Assembly (NCBI RefSeq): GCF_037991315.1
Contig: NZ_CP150300.1
Span: 6,138,001-6,202,000 of the forward strand
Direction of reading: 5' to 3'
Length of the DNA: 64,000 bases
Origin: Paenibacillus sp. FSL H8-0079
Lineage (GTDB): Bacteria; Bacillota; Bacilli; Paenibacillales; Paenibacillaceae
How positions within the stretch are numbered: the first letter of the stretch is position 1; the number at the start of each line of letters is the position of its first letter. The translations under genes were made by a program, and so were the position numbers. Shown in pieces: positions 53,009 to 61,569 of this stretch. The notes below the pieces were generated by a model that saw only the letters and a program-made list of their open reading frames with translations, made no database searches and was not told where the DNA came from.

Positions 53009-53683
53009 ATGAATTCTCCTTATATACATGAAGTCCGATTACCGTCCCATTACAATTCAGATCAGCGTTATCCCGTAATCTTCGCCTTACATGGTATGGG
53101 ATCAGATGAGCAAGATATGCTTCGTTTGATGGAGCCCCTTCAGTCGGATTTTATTATCGTCGCCATCCGTGGACCTATCGTTCAGGGTAGTGGTTATGCT
53201 TATTTTCAGATCAAAAGCATTGGCAACCCTATCCGTGAATTGTATGATGCCTCCGTGTTGGGACTGCAACAGCTAATTGTTGATCTGTCCGCCAAATATG
53301 CGATTGATCCCACGCGGCGTTATATCGCCGGATTCAGCCAAGGCGCCATTATGGCGATGACCCTATCGCTGATCATGGGAGATGCAATTAAAGGCATCGT
53401 AGCCATGAGTGGATACATCCCGCAATTTGTGAAAGACGAGTACAAGCTGCAACCCGATTCGGAGCTGTCTGTGTTCATCTCACATGGAGATCAGGACCAT
53501 CTATTCCCGCTCCAACTGGGCGAAGATAACGCCGATTTCTTCCGTCAACATACCACTCACGTCACATATGTACCATACAACGGTGGGCACCAGGTGACCC
53601 CTGATCTATATCAACAATTCCAACATTGGCTTCGGACGGATGCGAACCTGATTAACGAAGACTCGAAAGGACTGAATTCATAA
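53009..53683 (+). CDS. phospholipase/carboxylesterase-type alpha/beta hydrolase
   Basis: The 224-aa protein shows ALHGMGSDEQDM (oxyanion region), nucleophile elbow GFSQGA, catalytic Asp in SHGDQDHLF and His in GGHQVTPD. It resembles the MhqD/YodD group, which removes quinone-derived compounds or esters. AGGTGG precedes ATG 53009. The stop overlaps the start of the dioxygenase gene, so the pair is coupled. Combined hydrolase plus ring-cleavage dioxygenase recalls the mhq quinone-detoxification genes; this is inference, since the dioxygenase family differs. Confidence 0.87.
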   Translation: MNSPYIHEVRLPSHYNSDQRYPVIFALHGMGSDEQDMLRLMEPLQSDFIIVAIRGPIVQGSGYAYFQIKSIGNPIRELYDASVLGLQQLIVDLSAKYAIDPTRRYIAGFSQGAIMAMTLSLIMGDAIKGIVAMSGYIPQFVKDEYKLQPDSELSVFISHGDQDHLFPLQLGEDNADFFRQHTTHVTYVPYNGGHQVTPDLYQQFQHWLRTDANLINEDSKGLNS

Positions 53684-54453
53684 TGATGCCATCCCTGTTT
53701 ATTGCTCACGGTGCCCCATCACTGGCACTGGAGGAGAATGTGTACACCGAATTTCTACAGAAACTCGGACAAGAACTGCCGAAACCCAAAGCAATTGTAT
53801 TGTTCTCTGCTCACTGGGAATCCACAACTCAGCTTGTATCCTCGGTAGCCAATTACGAAACCATCTATGATTTTGGCGGTTTCCAGCCTGAATTGTACCA
53901 GATTAAATACCCCGCTCAAGGACATGCAGAGACTACAGCCGAGGTGGAGCGTCTATTCGCGGGAGCTGGGATTCCGGTACAAACGGATGATGTTCGTGGC
54001 CTGGATCACGGCGCTTGGGTTGTTCTACGCCTGCTCTATCCAGATGCGGATATTCCCGTAATTGCCTTGTCCGTGAATCGATATCTGACAGGTGAGCAGC
54101 AATATCAGGTTGGACAAGCACTCGCTTCCTTGCGTGAGCAAGACATTCTCGTCATTGGCAGCGGTGGAACCGTCCACAATCTACGTCGATTGAACTGGGA
54201 AAGTAACGGTGTTGACCCGTGGGCATCAGAGTTTGATAACTGGCTGCATGACAAGCTGGTGAGCTGGGATACGGAGTCTCTCTTCGCCTTCGACAAGTTG
54301 GCACCTTCAGCTCAAGCTGCCGTGCCTACGCCGGAGCATTTTGTACCGCTGTTGCTCGCCATGGGTGCGGGAGATCAGAACAAGCGAGCATCGCTCCTGT
54401 TCAAAGCCTATCAGTATGGCAACCTTAGTCTGTCCTGCTGGAAGTTTGATTAA
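53683..54453 (+). CDS. extradiol ring-cleavage dioxygenase, LigB/DODA (YgiD-like) family
   Basis: The 256-aa protein has the class III extradiol pattern: IAHGAPSLA with the first His, a second His in FSAHWES, GLDHGAWVVLRLLYPDADIPV, and VIGSGGTVHNLRRL. These single-iron or zinc enzymes open catechol-type rings, for example 4,5-DOPA dioxygenase. It overlaps the hydrolase gene by one base. The substrate is unknown. Confidence 0.92.
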   Translation: MMPSLFIAHGAPSLALEENVYTEFLQKLGQELPKPKAIVLFSAHWESTTQLVSSVANYETIYDFGGFQPELYQIKYPAQGHAETTAEVERLFAGAGIPVQTDDVRGLDHGAWVVLRLLYPDADIPVIALSVNRYLTGEQQYQVGQALASLREQDILVIGSGGTVHNLRRLNWESNGVDPWASEFDNWLHDKLVSWDTESLFAFDKLAPSAQAAVPTPEHFVPLLLAMGAGDQNKRASLLFKAYQYGNLSLSCWKFD

Positions 54454-54482
54454 AGAGAACTATATAAAACGAACTAAAGTAT

Positions 54483-54670
54483 TTACACTCGCTACTCCGA
54501 TGACAGAACAACCTTCCGATCGCTGTTATCCCCAAATTTTTTTATTTACTTTATATAAAGGTGAAAATCTGGGGATAAGCTTATGCTTCCGATGTAGCTT
54601 TCTTGCAGAAAGCTTTTAGGCGAACACTTCGCTTCTTCAGGTTATTTCTGCCCTCTACGTTTTCGTGTAA
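54483..54670. repeat. ~150-bp dispersed imperfect palindrome, copy B with ~40-bp insertion
   Basis: The TTACAC/GTGTAA ends and both arms match copies A and C. An extra segment around 54577-54620, itself able to form a small hairpin (AGCTTTC/GAAAGCT), sits in the right arm. It lies in the 528-bp gap after the dioxygenase gene, which holds no gene that I can support. Confidence 0.8.
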
Positions 54671-54706
54671 AAGATTAGTACTACTTATATAGTAGATAAA
54701 AAATGT

Positions 54707-54743
54707 AGCGTGGGTTACAGGGATCACCCCTGTAACCCACGCT
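54707..54743. terminator. strong hairpin, probable bidirectional terminator
   Basis: AGCGTGGGTTACAGG pairs with CCTGTAACCCACGCT around a short loop; weak T/A tracts flank it. It probably ends the hydrolase-dioxygenase transcript. Confidence 0.65.
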
Positions 54744-54981
54744 TATTTGTTGTTAGGAGTGACTTTCATGATGGTTGTACATAATCGATTGGAATGGAGA
54801 CAGGTGTGCTGATATGCAACAACCACCTTTGAATAATGAGACCATTGTAGTATGAAAGCAAGGACTCCGGTTTCTTGTGTGCTTTTCCGGATTATAACTA
54901 TAATATGAGGTGAAATCAGGCACAGACCGCTCGCATATCACTCACCCTATTATTTGAATAGCTCATACGGAGGGGATTTAG

Positions 54982-55578
54982 ATGCCGGAACAACGTATAT
55001 CTGAATTGATGGATGAACTGGATGTTTTGCTAGAGGAAAAGGTACAAGATGAGGAAAACCGAGAGCTCTTAGAGGCATATCGCGAGTTTGATGGCGTGAC
55101 GGATGAGCAGCTTGACGCATTCGAGCGTGAACATGGTATTCGATTACCTGCTGATTTTCGTGCATTCTATAAATGTAAAAATGGGAGTGGTTATGGCTTT
55201 CACGTCTTGTATCCAAGCCTTGAGGAAGGACGAGAATCCGAGCCATTTTACCTGTTATCCCTGGAAAAGATTCAAAAGGAACAGTCCACGCTGGTGGAGA
55301 ACCGCCTGGATGATTATTATACCGAGGAAGAGATCCGTGAGCTTGATCCCCGAATCAAACCCTACCTTTTTCAAAAGAAATGGATCACGTTTGGCATGCT
55401 TGGAGGTGGCTCACTGTATCTGATGTTCGACTTTGATCCGACAGAGCAAGGAACGGTTGGACAGATTATTATGTACGTACATGATCCGGATTTTGTATAT
55501 TATGTCGCTGGGACGTTTACCGAACTATTGGAACAGTCCAATCGGAATTTACGTGCCTTGGAGGCTATCGAGTACTGA
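54982..55578 (+). CDS. SMI1/KNR4 (SUKH)-family protein
   Basis: The 198-aa acidic protein has the SUKH core: TDEQLDAFEREHGIRLPADFRAFYKCKNGSGYGF, then LLSLEKIQKE and ITFGMLGGGSLYLMFDFDP. SUKH proteins commonly act as immunity proteins to nuclease toxins, but many are solitary with other roles. No toxin gene adjoins. CGGAGGGG precedes the ATG. It is monocistronic. Function uncertain. Confidence 0.88.
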   Translation: MPEQRISELMDELDVLLEEKVQDEENRELLEAYREFDGVTDEQLDAFEREHGIRLPADFRAFYKCKNGSGYGFHVLYPSLEEGRESEPFYLLSLEKIQKEQSTLVENRLDDYYTEEEIRELDPRIKPYLFQKKWITFGMLGGGSLYLMFDFDPTEQGTVGQIIMYVHDPDFVYYVAGTFTELLEQSNRNLRALEAIEY

Positions 55579-55722
55579 GTTGCACATGGTGATATGACCT
55601 TTTTTGCATAATGCTGGGATATGTCAAAGCGGTTATAATAACATTTAGTGGAAATGCACATGCTGTATAGATAAGACTGCCTTTTCTACACCTAATACAT
55701 TGATCTGGGAGGAACATACGAA

Positions 55723-56724
55723 GTGGCTGAACAACCGAAGTCTGAGAGCTTTATGTCTCTCGTCAAAAAAGGAAACACATCCTCCGCCGTAGCGATGGCA
55801 GGTAATGCTGTACTTGCTGTGTGCAAAGGGGGAGCCTTCCTATTCAGTGGCAGTGGTGCCATGTTCGCTTCGGCGATGCATTCACTCGCTGATGCTATTA
55901 ACCAAGGGTTTGTATTTGTCGGAAGTGTGTTGTCCGAGAAAAAACCTACACGCCGCTTCCCGACCGGATTCGGACGGGTCATTAACATTTTCTGCATGAT
56001 CGCCGTTATTGTCGTGACAATTATGGCCTATGAGACGATTCATGAGGGGATTCACCTGCTCCAACATCCTGCCGGTCATTCCGGTGGGCTCTGGATTAAC
56101 ATTGGTGTGCTCATCTTGAACATTCTGATCGACGGGGCCATTCTGATCAAAGCCATGAAGGAAATTCTCAAAGAAGCACGCGCACCCAAAGCCACCGGAT
56201 TTGCCCTGGTACCTGCTGCCATCAAGAATGTAGGCCGTGCTGCACCACCAACACGTCTCGTATTCTACGAAGATGTTGTCGCTGTACTTGGTGCCCTGCT
56301 TGCACTGATCTCTGTCGTGGTCATTGCCTTGACCAATTTTGCATTGCTTGATGGCATTGTGACGACGATTATTGGATGTCTGATGATCGCTGTAGCTTTC
56401 CGTGTCGGTTACGATAATATGATCGGATTGATCGGTGTTGCGGCTCCGCAGGATATTGAGGACAAAGTGTCCCAAACCATTCTCGCAGACACGCACGTTG
56501 CCGATATTCAGATGATGCGTATCATCCAGGAAGGCCGCTATTATCATGTGGAAGGTCTGATTGAACTGACCAAAGGACTCAGCCTTGCCGATGCAGATGA
56601 CATCAAGTTCCGTATTCAGGAGAAGTTGATGACCGATCCCGACATCGCCGACGCAGCCATCTCCATTATTGAGGATGACGGCGTGAACAGCTGGGGCAAG
56701 AAACATTCGGACGTGGTGAAATAA
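55723..56724 (+). CDS. cation diffusion facilitator (CDF) transporter
   Basis: The 333-aa protein has five to six membrane helices and the CDF metal-site pattern (AMHSLADAINQ with H53 and D57, later IDGAILIK), followed by a C-terminal cytosolic dimerisation domain (DIQMMRIIQEGRYYHVEGLIEL). It exports zinc, iron, manganese or cobalt by proton exchange; the metal cannot be assigned. The GTG start is ten bases after GGGAGG. It is monocistronic and lies just upstream of the Abi gene, on the same strand. Confidence 0.92.
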   Translation: MAEQPKSESFMSLVKKGNTSSAVAMAGNAVLAVCKGGAFLFSGSGAMFASAMHSLADAINQGFVFVGSVLSEKKPTRRFPTGFGRVINIFCMIAVIVVTIMAYETIHEGIHLLQHPAGHSGGLWINIGVLILNILIDGAILIKAMKEILKEARAPKATGFALVPAAIKNVGRAAPPTRLVFYEDVVAVLGALLALISVVVIALTNFALLDGIVTTIIGCLMIAVAFRVGYDNMIGLIGVAAPQDIEDKVSQTILADTHVADIQMMRIIQEGRYYHVEGLIELTKGLSLADADDIKFRIQEKLMTDPDIADAAISIIEDDGVNSWGKKHSDVVK

Positions 56725-56785
56725 CGAGCTTCTCTTTTGATGACTCAGCTTTACCATTCAGTAGTTGCTCAATTTAAGTTTAACT

Positions 56786-56815
56786 GTTGACTAAACAGTC
56801 AACGAATCGTATATT
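56786..56815 (+). promoter_or_regulatory. promoter with overlapping operator upstream of the Abi_2 gene
   Basis: TTGACT, 17 bases and TATATT form a strong SigA-type promoter. Its -35 box is embedded in the perfect inverted repeat GTTGACT-AAAC-AGTCAAC (56786-56803), the form of a TetR-like operator. No such regulator is encoded nearby. Confidence 0.75.
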
Positions 56816-56821
56816 ATTAAT

Positions 56822-56873
56822 AACAGATCTCGCCCGCACCTCTGCTTATGCATGTGGAACAGGGCGAGACATT
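56822..56873 (+). ncRNA. candidate small RNA / attenuator leader of the Abi_2 gene
   Basis: Immediately after the promoter the transcript would fold: TCTCGCCC (56828-56835) pairs with GGGCGAGA (56862-56869), with CAC/GTG inside, and is followed by a T-run. That is a complete intrinsic terminator only ~50 nt from the expected start and before the Abi gene, so a short RNA should be made. AbiF-type HEPN toxins are reported (from memory) to be associated with adjacent non-coding RNAs. This is inference from layout. Confidence 0.45.
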
Positions 56874-56896
56874 TTTGCGTTATGGGGGTATTTTCC

Positions 56897-57793
56897 TTGC
56901 CAGATGAGATTCAGCTACGCGAAATGAAAGCGCCTACTACATATGAAGAACAGCTCGAAAAGTTTAGAAACCGAAAAATGACAATTGAAAATGAAGTAGA
57001 AGCGATTACAATCCTGAAACGCATTCATTATTACAGGTTTACTGCATATGCCTTAACTTTTAAACAGGATACTTCGGACAACTACATTGAAGGAACGACT
57101 TTCAACAAAGTGTATAAGCATTATTTGTTTGATGCAGCCCTTAGAAATCACTTTATGAAGATTGTCGAGTACATCGAGATTGCCTTAAGATCACAAATTT
57201 CATACAAGCTCGCCCACAAGTATGGTGCTCTTGGATATACGAATGCCGCTAATTTTTCTAAAATTCAATTTCACCAACGCTTTATGGAGGATTTGCGAAA
57301 ATGCATTCAAAAACAGCACAAAGAAGTGCTTATTGCTCATCATAGAGAGAATTACCAAGATAGATATCCTATCTGGGCAGCCTTTGAAGTCAGTACAATT
57401 TCTATGATGTCCTCACTCTATAAAAATTTAAAAACGTCTGACAAGAAATCTATTGATCGAGAATACTACCCTTCTCGAAACATAAGTTATAGGGAACTCG
57501 AGAACTGGTTCCACGTCTTAACTGTTTTTAGGAATAGATGTGCTCACTACAGCAGACTTTTTAATTATAGAATCCCTGTTACCATAAGATACACACGAAA
57601 TGATGAATTATTAGGCTTAGACAAAGCCTTTCTTTTTGGAGCTATCTACAATGCGAAGTACCTGATAAAGGATAGAACAATCTGGGATAGTTGGGTGACT
57701 GAGCTATCCTCATTAATCGAAGCTTACACTATAGTTGATATATCCCTTTTGGGATTCCCTACAAACTGGGAGCATCTGCTACGAAAGCAATGA
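56897..57793 (+). CDS. Abi_2 (AbiD/AbiF-like) family HEPN-type abortive-infection protein
   Basis: The 298-aa protein has the Abi_2 pattern: TTYEEQLEKFRNRKM, LKRIHYYRFTAYA, then IALRSQISYKLAHKYG and the C-terminal FHVLTVFRNRCAHYSRLFN with a HEPN-type R-x4-H (R212-H217). HEPN proteins of this kind are RNases; Abi_2 members abort phage infection. I choose TTG 56897, eight bases after GGGGG; a frame from ATG 56852 would begin inside the leader hairpin. The gene is clearly more AT-rich than its neighbours, suggesting acquisition. Target and trigger unknown. Confidence 0.88.
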   Translation: MPDEIQLREMKAPTTYEEQLEKFRNRKMTIENEVEAITILKRIHYYRFTAYALTFKQDTSDNYIEGTTFNKVYKHYLFDAALRNHFMKIVEYIEIALRSQISYKLAHKYGALGYTNAANFSKIQFHQRFMEDLRKCIQKQHKEVLIAHHRENYQDRYPIWAAFEVSTISMMSSLYKNLKTSDKKSIDREYYPSRNISYRELENWFHVLTVFRNRCAHYSRLFNYRIPVTIRYTRNDELLGLDKAFLFGAIYNAKYLIKDRTIWDSWVTELSSLIEAYTIVDISLLGFPTNWEHLLRKQ

Positions 57794-57899
57794 TAATTCT
57801 GTCTTGCAACATGCAAGTCTAAATCACATTGTTCTGTGTAACTTGTTCACCACCGTTTGGCACGGATTGTCTGCACGAAAAAACAGCTGAGCATCTTTC

Positions 57900-57923
57900 G
57901 AACCTAGACTTTGGTCTAGGTTC
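57900..57923 (+). terminator. terminator-like hairpin downstream of the Abi gene
   Basis: GAACCTAGAC and GTCTAGGTTC pair perfectly around TTTG; a weak T tract follows. Confidence 0.65.
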
Positions 57924-58044
57924 ACTTTAACTCCAAAGACGGAGGATAGACTTTTCCAGTTCATGGTATGCTGTGAATAACGAAAGTAATGGTTCTACAT
58001 ACAACCGTTCGGAAATTGATGTTTTATTAAGAAGGAGAGATATT

Positions 58045-58545
58045 ATGGCTAAACGTACGATCCTTGCGCCTGTTCTCATTTTGCTGGGCGTGTACCTGAT
58101 TCTAAACCAGGGAGGTTCACTCGGTCCGGGTACGATCTTTGCGACCTTCTGGCCCACGTTATTCGTGATTCCACTCGGACTGTTCTTCCACTGGCTGTAC
58201 TTCTCCATGATTGGCAGAGGGGTTGGACTGCTGGTTCCCGGTGGGTTGCTGCTCACCGTTGGTATTGTGTGTCAGATCGCGATGCTGTTTAACAACTGGG
58301 GTACGATGTGGCCGGGCTTCATTCTGGCTGTTGCTGTTGGTTTGTTTGAATTGTATTGGTTCGGTGGTCGGAACAAATGGTTGCTGATCCCCATCAACAT
58401 TCTGACGGTGATATCATTGCTGTTCTTCGCCGTGATGTCGATTGGTACGATGCTGAGCAGCTTGAGCTTTATCCAACCGTTTGTGGCGATTGTGCTGATT
58501 ATGGGTGGGGCTTGGATCATGGTGGGTCGCAAAAAGCGCATGTAG
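58045..58545 (+). CDS. LiaF-like / DUF5668-type integral membrane protein
   Basis: The 166-aa protein consists of five to six membrane helices with short loops and ends in KKRM. Its first segment (ILAPVLILLGVYLILNQGG) resembles the N-terminal membrane part of LiaF-type and DUF5668 proteins, which accompany envelope-stress systems, but the DUF2154 output part is missing. ATG 58045 lies after AAGGAGAG at good spacing. Function unknown. Confidence 0.82.
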   Translation: MAKRTILAPVLILLGVYLILNQGGSLGPGTIFATFWPTLFVIPLGLFFHWLYFSMIGRGVGLLVPGGLLLTVGIVCQIAMLFNNWGTMWPGFILAVAVGLFELYWFGGRNKWLLIPINILTVISLLFFAVMSIGTMLSSLSFIQPFVAIVLIMGGAWIMVGRKKRM

Positions 58546-58577
58546 TGTCATTCATATAAGATGAATAGGATGCGGGG

Positions 58578-58727
58578 TCACACTGAGCCACTCCGCGTGC
58601 AGAATAATCTTTCGATCGCTGTTATCCCCGGATTTTTTTTATTCCCCTTTTACAATGGGAAAATCCGGTGATAAAGGCGAACGCTCCGCTTCTATAGCTT
58701 ATTTCTGCCCGCTCCGTTAACGTGTGA
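58578..58727. repeat. ~150-bp dispersed imperfect palindrome, copy C
   Basis: It matches copies A and B in order and length. The ends are TCACAC and GTGTGA rather than TTACAC and GTGTAA, so the pairing at the tips is kept although both bases changed. It lies between the LiaF-like gene and the potD terminator. Confidence 0.85.
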
Positions 58728-58785
58728 TCTTAAATGTTCATCTTATATGGCACTTCAAGCGCTATTGCTTTGAAGTAAGTAATAG

Positions 58786-58837
58786 AAAAGGGTTGCTGCT
58801 CGTCATTCAAGTGAAATGACGAGCAGCAACCCTTTTT
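58786..58837. terminator. long-stem bidirectional terminator of the pot operon
   Basis: AAAGGGTTGCTGCTCGTCAT pairs with ATGACGAGCAGCAACCCTTT around a short loop, with T-rich flanks. It follows the potD stop by 45 bases. Confidence 0.85.
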
Positions 58838-58851
58838 GTCTTTTTTGCAAA

Positions 58852-58876
58852 TCTAACGAACTGTGCACACGTTATT
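58852..58876. repeat. TCTAACGAAC dispersed motif
   Basis: TCTAACGAAC, six bases, CACG-TTATT: the same layout and spacing as the copies at 16944, 16994 and 51698. Confidence 0.65.
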
Positions 58877-58881
58877 GGTGG

Positions 58882-59955
58882 TTATTTACTGTGCATTTTA
58901 AACTCCAGGAACAGGTCGTTATAATGCGAGAGCATTTTTTTACCCAGATTATCGTAGACCTCCAGCTTACCTGTCAGTGTCTCGTCTGGATAGAAGCGTT
59001 CATCCTCGGAGATGTCCTCTGGCAGTAACTTAAGTGCCTCCGAATTCGGAGTGGAATAACCTACATATTCCGCATTGCGAGCGGCATGATCCGGGTCCAG
59101 CATGAAGTTGATAAACTGGTGTGCCCCTTCAATATTACTTGCCGTCTTCGGAATAACCATGTTATCGAACCAGAGGTTTGAGCCTTCTTCAGGCACCATG
59201 TAATCCAACTTTTCGTTCTCATCCATAATCTCGGATGCATCCCCGGACCACACGAGTCCAACCGCTGCTTCCTCATTCGCGAGCAGCATCTTGATCTCGT
59301 CTCCGACAATTGCTCTGACGTTCGGTGTCAATGTCGACAGCTTCTTCAGTGCTTCTTGCAGATGGTCTTCGTTGGTATCGTTCAGGGAATAGCCGAGACT
59401 GTTGAGCCCCATACCAATGACTTCACGTGCACCGTCAAGGAGCAAGATTTGATTTTTCAGACGTGTGTCCCACAGGTCATTCCAGCTATCAAACGTCAAC
59501 CCATCCACCAGTTCGGGATTGTACACAACCCCCACCGTTCCCCAGAAATAAGGGATAGAGTACTTGTTGCCTTCATCAAAGGACAAGTCCATGAATCGCG
59601 GATCAATGTTGTCCAGATGAGTTAATTTGCTATGATCGAGTGGAACGAGCAGGTCTTCTTCTTTCATTTTGCTAATCGCATATTCGGAAGGAATCGCCAC
59701 ATCAAACGTGGTGCCCCCCTGCTCGATCTTGGTCAACATTGCTTCATTGGAGTCAAACGTCTGATAGATGACCTTAATGCCGGTCTCGTCTTCAAACTCC
59801 TTAAGCAGATCCGGGTCGATATAATCGCCCCAGTTATAGATGGTCAGCGTGTTGCCGCCAGAATACCCCTGACTCTTGTTCAGATACGAAGCCAGAATCA
59901 TTAAGGCAAAGGCGGCCACAAAAACAATTGCAAATGTCCGTACCAGTTGCTTCAT
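58882..59955 (-). CDS. potD: spermidine/putrescine ABC transporter, substrate-binding protein
   Basis: The 357-aa protein has the PotD pattern: LTIYNWGDYIDPDLLKEFE, YDVAIPSEYAISKM-like FDVAIPSEYAI, YFWGTVGVVYNPE and IEGAHQFINFMLDPDHAA. It captures polyamines outside the membrane. A lipobox Cys is absent (FALMILASYLNKSQ), unusual for a Firmicute binding protein, so it is probably held by an uncleaved N-terminal helix. It overlaps potC by four bases (ATGA). It is the last gene of the operon, and a strong terminator follows. Confidence 0.94.
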   Translation of the reverse strand: MKQLVRTFAIVFVAAFALMILASYLNKSQGYSGGNTLTIYNWGDYIDPDLLKEFEDETGIKVIYQTFDSNEAMLTKIEQGGTTFDVAIPSEYAISKMKEEDLLVPLDHSKLTHLDNIDPRFMDLSFDEGNKYSIPYFWGTVGVVYNPELVDGLTFDSWNDLWDTRLKNQILLLDGAREVIGMGLNSLGYSLNDTNEDHLQEALKKLSTLTPNVRAIVGDEIKMLLANEEAAVGLVWSGDASEIMDENEKLDYMVPEEGSNLWFDNMVIPKTASNIEGAHQFINFMLDPDHAARNAEYVGYSTPNSEALKLLPEDISEDERFYPDETLTGKLEVYDNLGKKMLSHYNDLFLEFKMHSK

Positions 59956-60761
59956 GGACGCAGCCCCTTTCCTCCGGGTGGTATCCGTGTTGCACGGCGG
60001 TTAATGAAGTAATATCCGACTACCAGCAGCACCGTGAGCAGGAACAAGAGGGTTGATAGCGCGTTGATTGACAACGATACACCCTGCCTTGCTCTGGAGT
60101 ATATTTCTACAGAGAGTGTAGAGTACCCATTACCCGTGACGAAGAATGTTACTGCAAAATCATCGAGCGAGTACGTCAATGCCATGAAGAATCCAGCAAA
60201 AATACCCGGTTTCACGTATGGCAACACCACGCGCGTCAGAATCTGCCATGAACCAGCGCCCAGATCGCGCGCTGCATCCATCAGTGTTGGGCTCATTTCC
60301 TGCAGCTTTGGCAGTACCATGATTACAACGATCGGTACACTGAATGCGATATGAGACAGCAGGACCGAAATGAAGCCCAGTTTGATGCCAATCATGGTGA
60401 ACAGAATCAGGAATGATGCACCAATGATGACATCGGGACTCACGATGAGCACGTTATTGAGTGACAACAACGTATTTTTGGTCCGTTTGCGACGCACATG
60501 GTAGATTGCCAGTGCTCCTGCAACACCAAGGATTGTCGAGATCGCTGATGACAGCAGCGCAATGATAAATGTATTCAGCACGATGATGAGCAGCCGTGTA
60601 TCGGCGAACACCTCTCTGTACCATTCGAGCGTGAATCCTTCGAAGCTGCGCATATGGCCGCCACTATTGAAGGAATAGAAGATCAGGTACGCAATCGGTG
60701 CGTACAGTATGGCGAATACAACGGCTAGGTAGACGTTAGACAGCTTTCCGTTTCTTCCCAT
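59952..60761 (-). CDS. potC: spermidine/putrescine ABC transporter, permease C
   Basis: The 269-aa protein has six membrane helices and the permease loop EMSPTLMDAARDLGAGSWQILTRV-type EAA motif near 170-190, which contacts PotA. It forms the channel with PotB. GGAGG precedes the ATG, which lies inside the end of potB (26 bases overlap). Confidence 0.94.
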   Translation of the reverse strand: MGRNGKLSNVYLAVVFAILYAPIAYLIFYSFNSGGHMRSFEGFTLEWYREVFADTRLLIIVLNTFIIALLSSAISTILGVAGALAIYHVRRKRTKNTLLSLNNVLIVSPDVIIGASFLILFTMIGIKLGFISVLLSHIAFSVPIVVIMVLPKLQEMSPTLMDAARDLGAGSWQILTRVVLPYVKPGIFAGFFMALTYSLDDFAVTFFVTGNGYSTLSVEIYSRARQGVSLSINALSTLLFLLTVLLVVGYYFINRRATRIPPGGKGLRP

Positions 60762-61569
60762 TACGCACCTCCTTCTTGCCTGATCCAGTCAGGAACATAA
60801 TAATCGCCATCGCAATAATCAAAAAGACGGCAATCGTTGAACCCATCCCCCAGTCCTGGGTGACGAGAAAATGCTGTTCAATCGCTGTTCCCAGCGTAAT
60901 TACACGGTTCCCCGCAATGAGGCGGGTAATCATGAACAGAGACAGCGCAGGAATAAATACAGCCTGACAGCCTGATTTTACTCCACTAATGGTCAGTGGA
61001 AAGATAACCCGGCGGAAAGTCAGCCACGACGAGGCCCCCAGATCCCGCGCCGCGTAGATTAACGATGGATTCATCTCTTCCAACGCATTGAAGATCGGCA
61101 GAATCATGAATGGAATGAAGATGTACACCGAGACAAAGATAAAGCTGAAGTCGGTGAACAAAATCTGCTGTGTACCAATACCCACGACTTCAAGTAGAGA
61201 GTTGGTCAGGCCGTACGTTCCGAACAGGCCGATGAAGGCGTACGCTTTTAACAAGAGATTGATCCAGCTTGGCAGAATGATCAGCAGCAACCATAGCTGC
61301 TTGTGCTTCGTCCGGGTCAGCATATACGCTGTCGGGTAGGAGATTAGCAGCGAGAACGCCGTAATCAGAAATGCATACCAGAACGAACTGAGCGTCATCT
61401 GTAAGTACACCGGTGTGAAGAACCGGGCGTAGTTGCCAAACGTAAAGTTGCCCTCTACATCGAAGAATGAATAATAGATGACCAGCAGAACCGGCGCCAC
61501 AACAAACAACACCATCCATAATACATATGGAATCAGATACGCATTGCGTGTGCTGGCCTTAGTCTGCAT
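60736..61569 (-). CDS. potB: spermidine/putrescine ABC transporter, permease B
   Basis: The 277-aa protein has six membrane helices and the EAA-type loop [28 protein letters not shown] 61569 has AAGAGG upstream and overlaps the potA stop by 11 bases; a longer frame running into potA in another phase is not real. It pairs with PotC in the membrane. Confidence 0.93.
   Translation of the reverse strand: MQTKASTRNAYLIPYVLWMVLFVVAPVLLVIYYSFFDVEGNFTFGNYARFFTPVYLQMTLSSFWYAFLITAFSLLISYPTAYMLTRTKHKQLWLLLIILPSWINLLLKAYAFIGLFGTYGLTNSLLEVVGIGTQQILFTDFSFIFVSVYIFIPFMILPIFNALEEMNPSLIYAARDLGASSWLTFRRVIFPLTISGVKSGCQAVFIPALSLFMITRLIAGNRVITLGTAIEQHFLVTQDWGMGSTIAVFLIIAMAIIMFLTGSGKKEVRNGKKRKAV

Noticed and set aside
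54982-55578. SUKH protein as immunity gene of a toxin pair
   Set aside because: No toxin-like gene or polymorphic toxin fragment lies beside it, so only the family call is kept.
55882-56757. Long open frame antisense to the CDF gene
   Set aside because: No domain or ribosome site; the CDF frame on the other strand has family motifs throughout.
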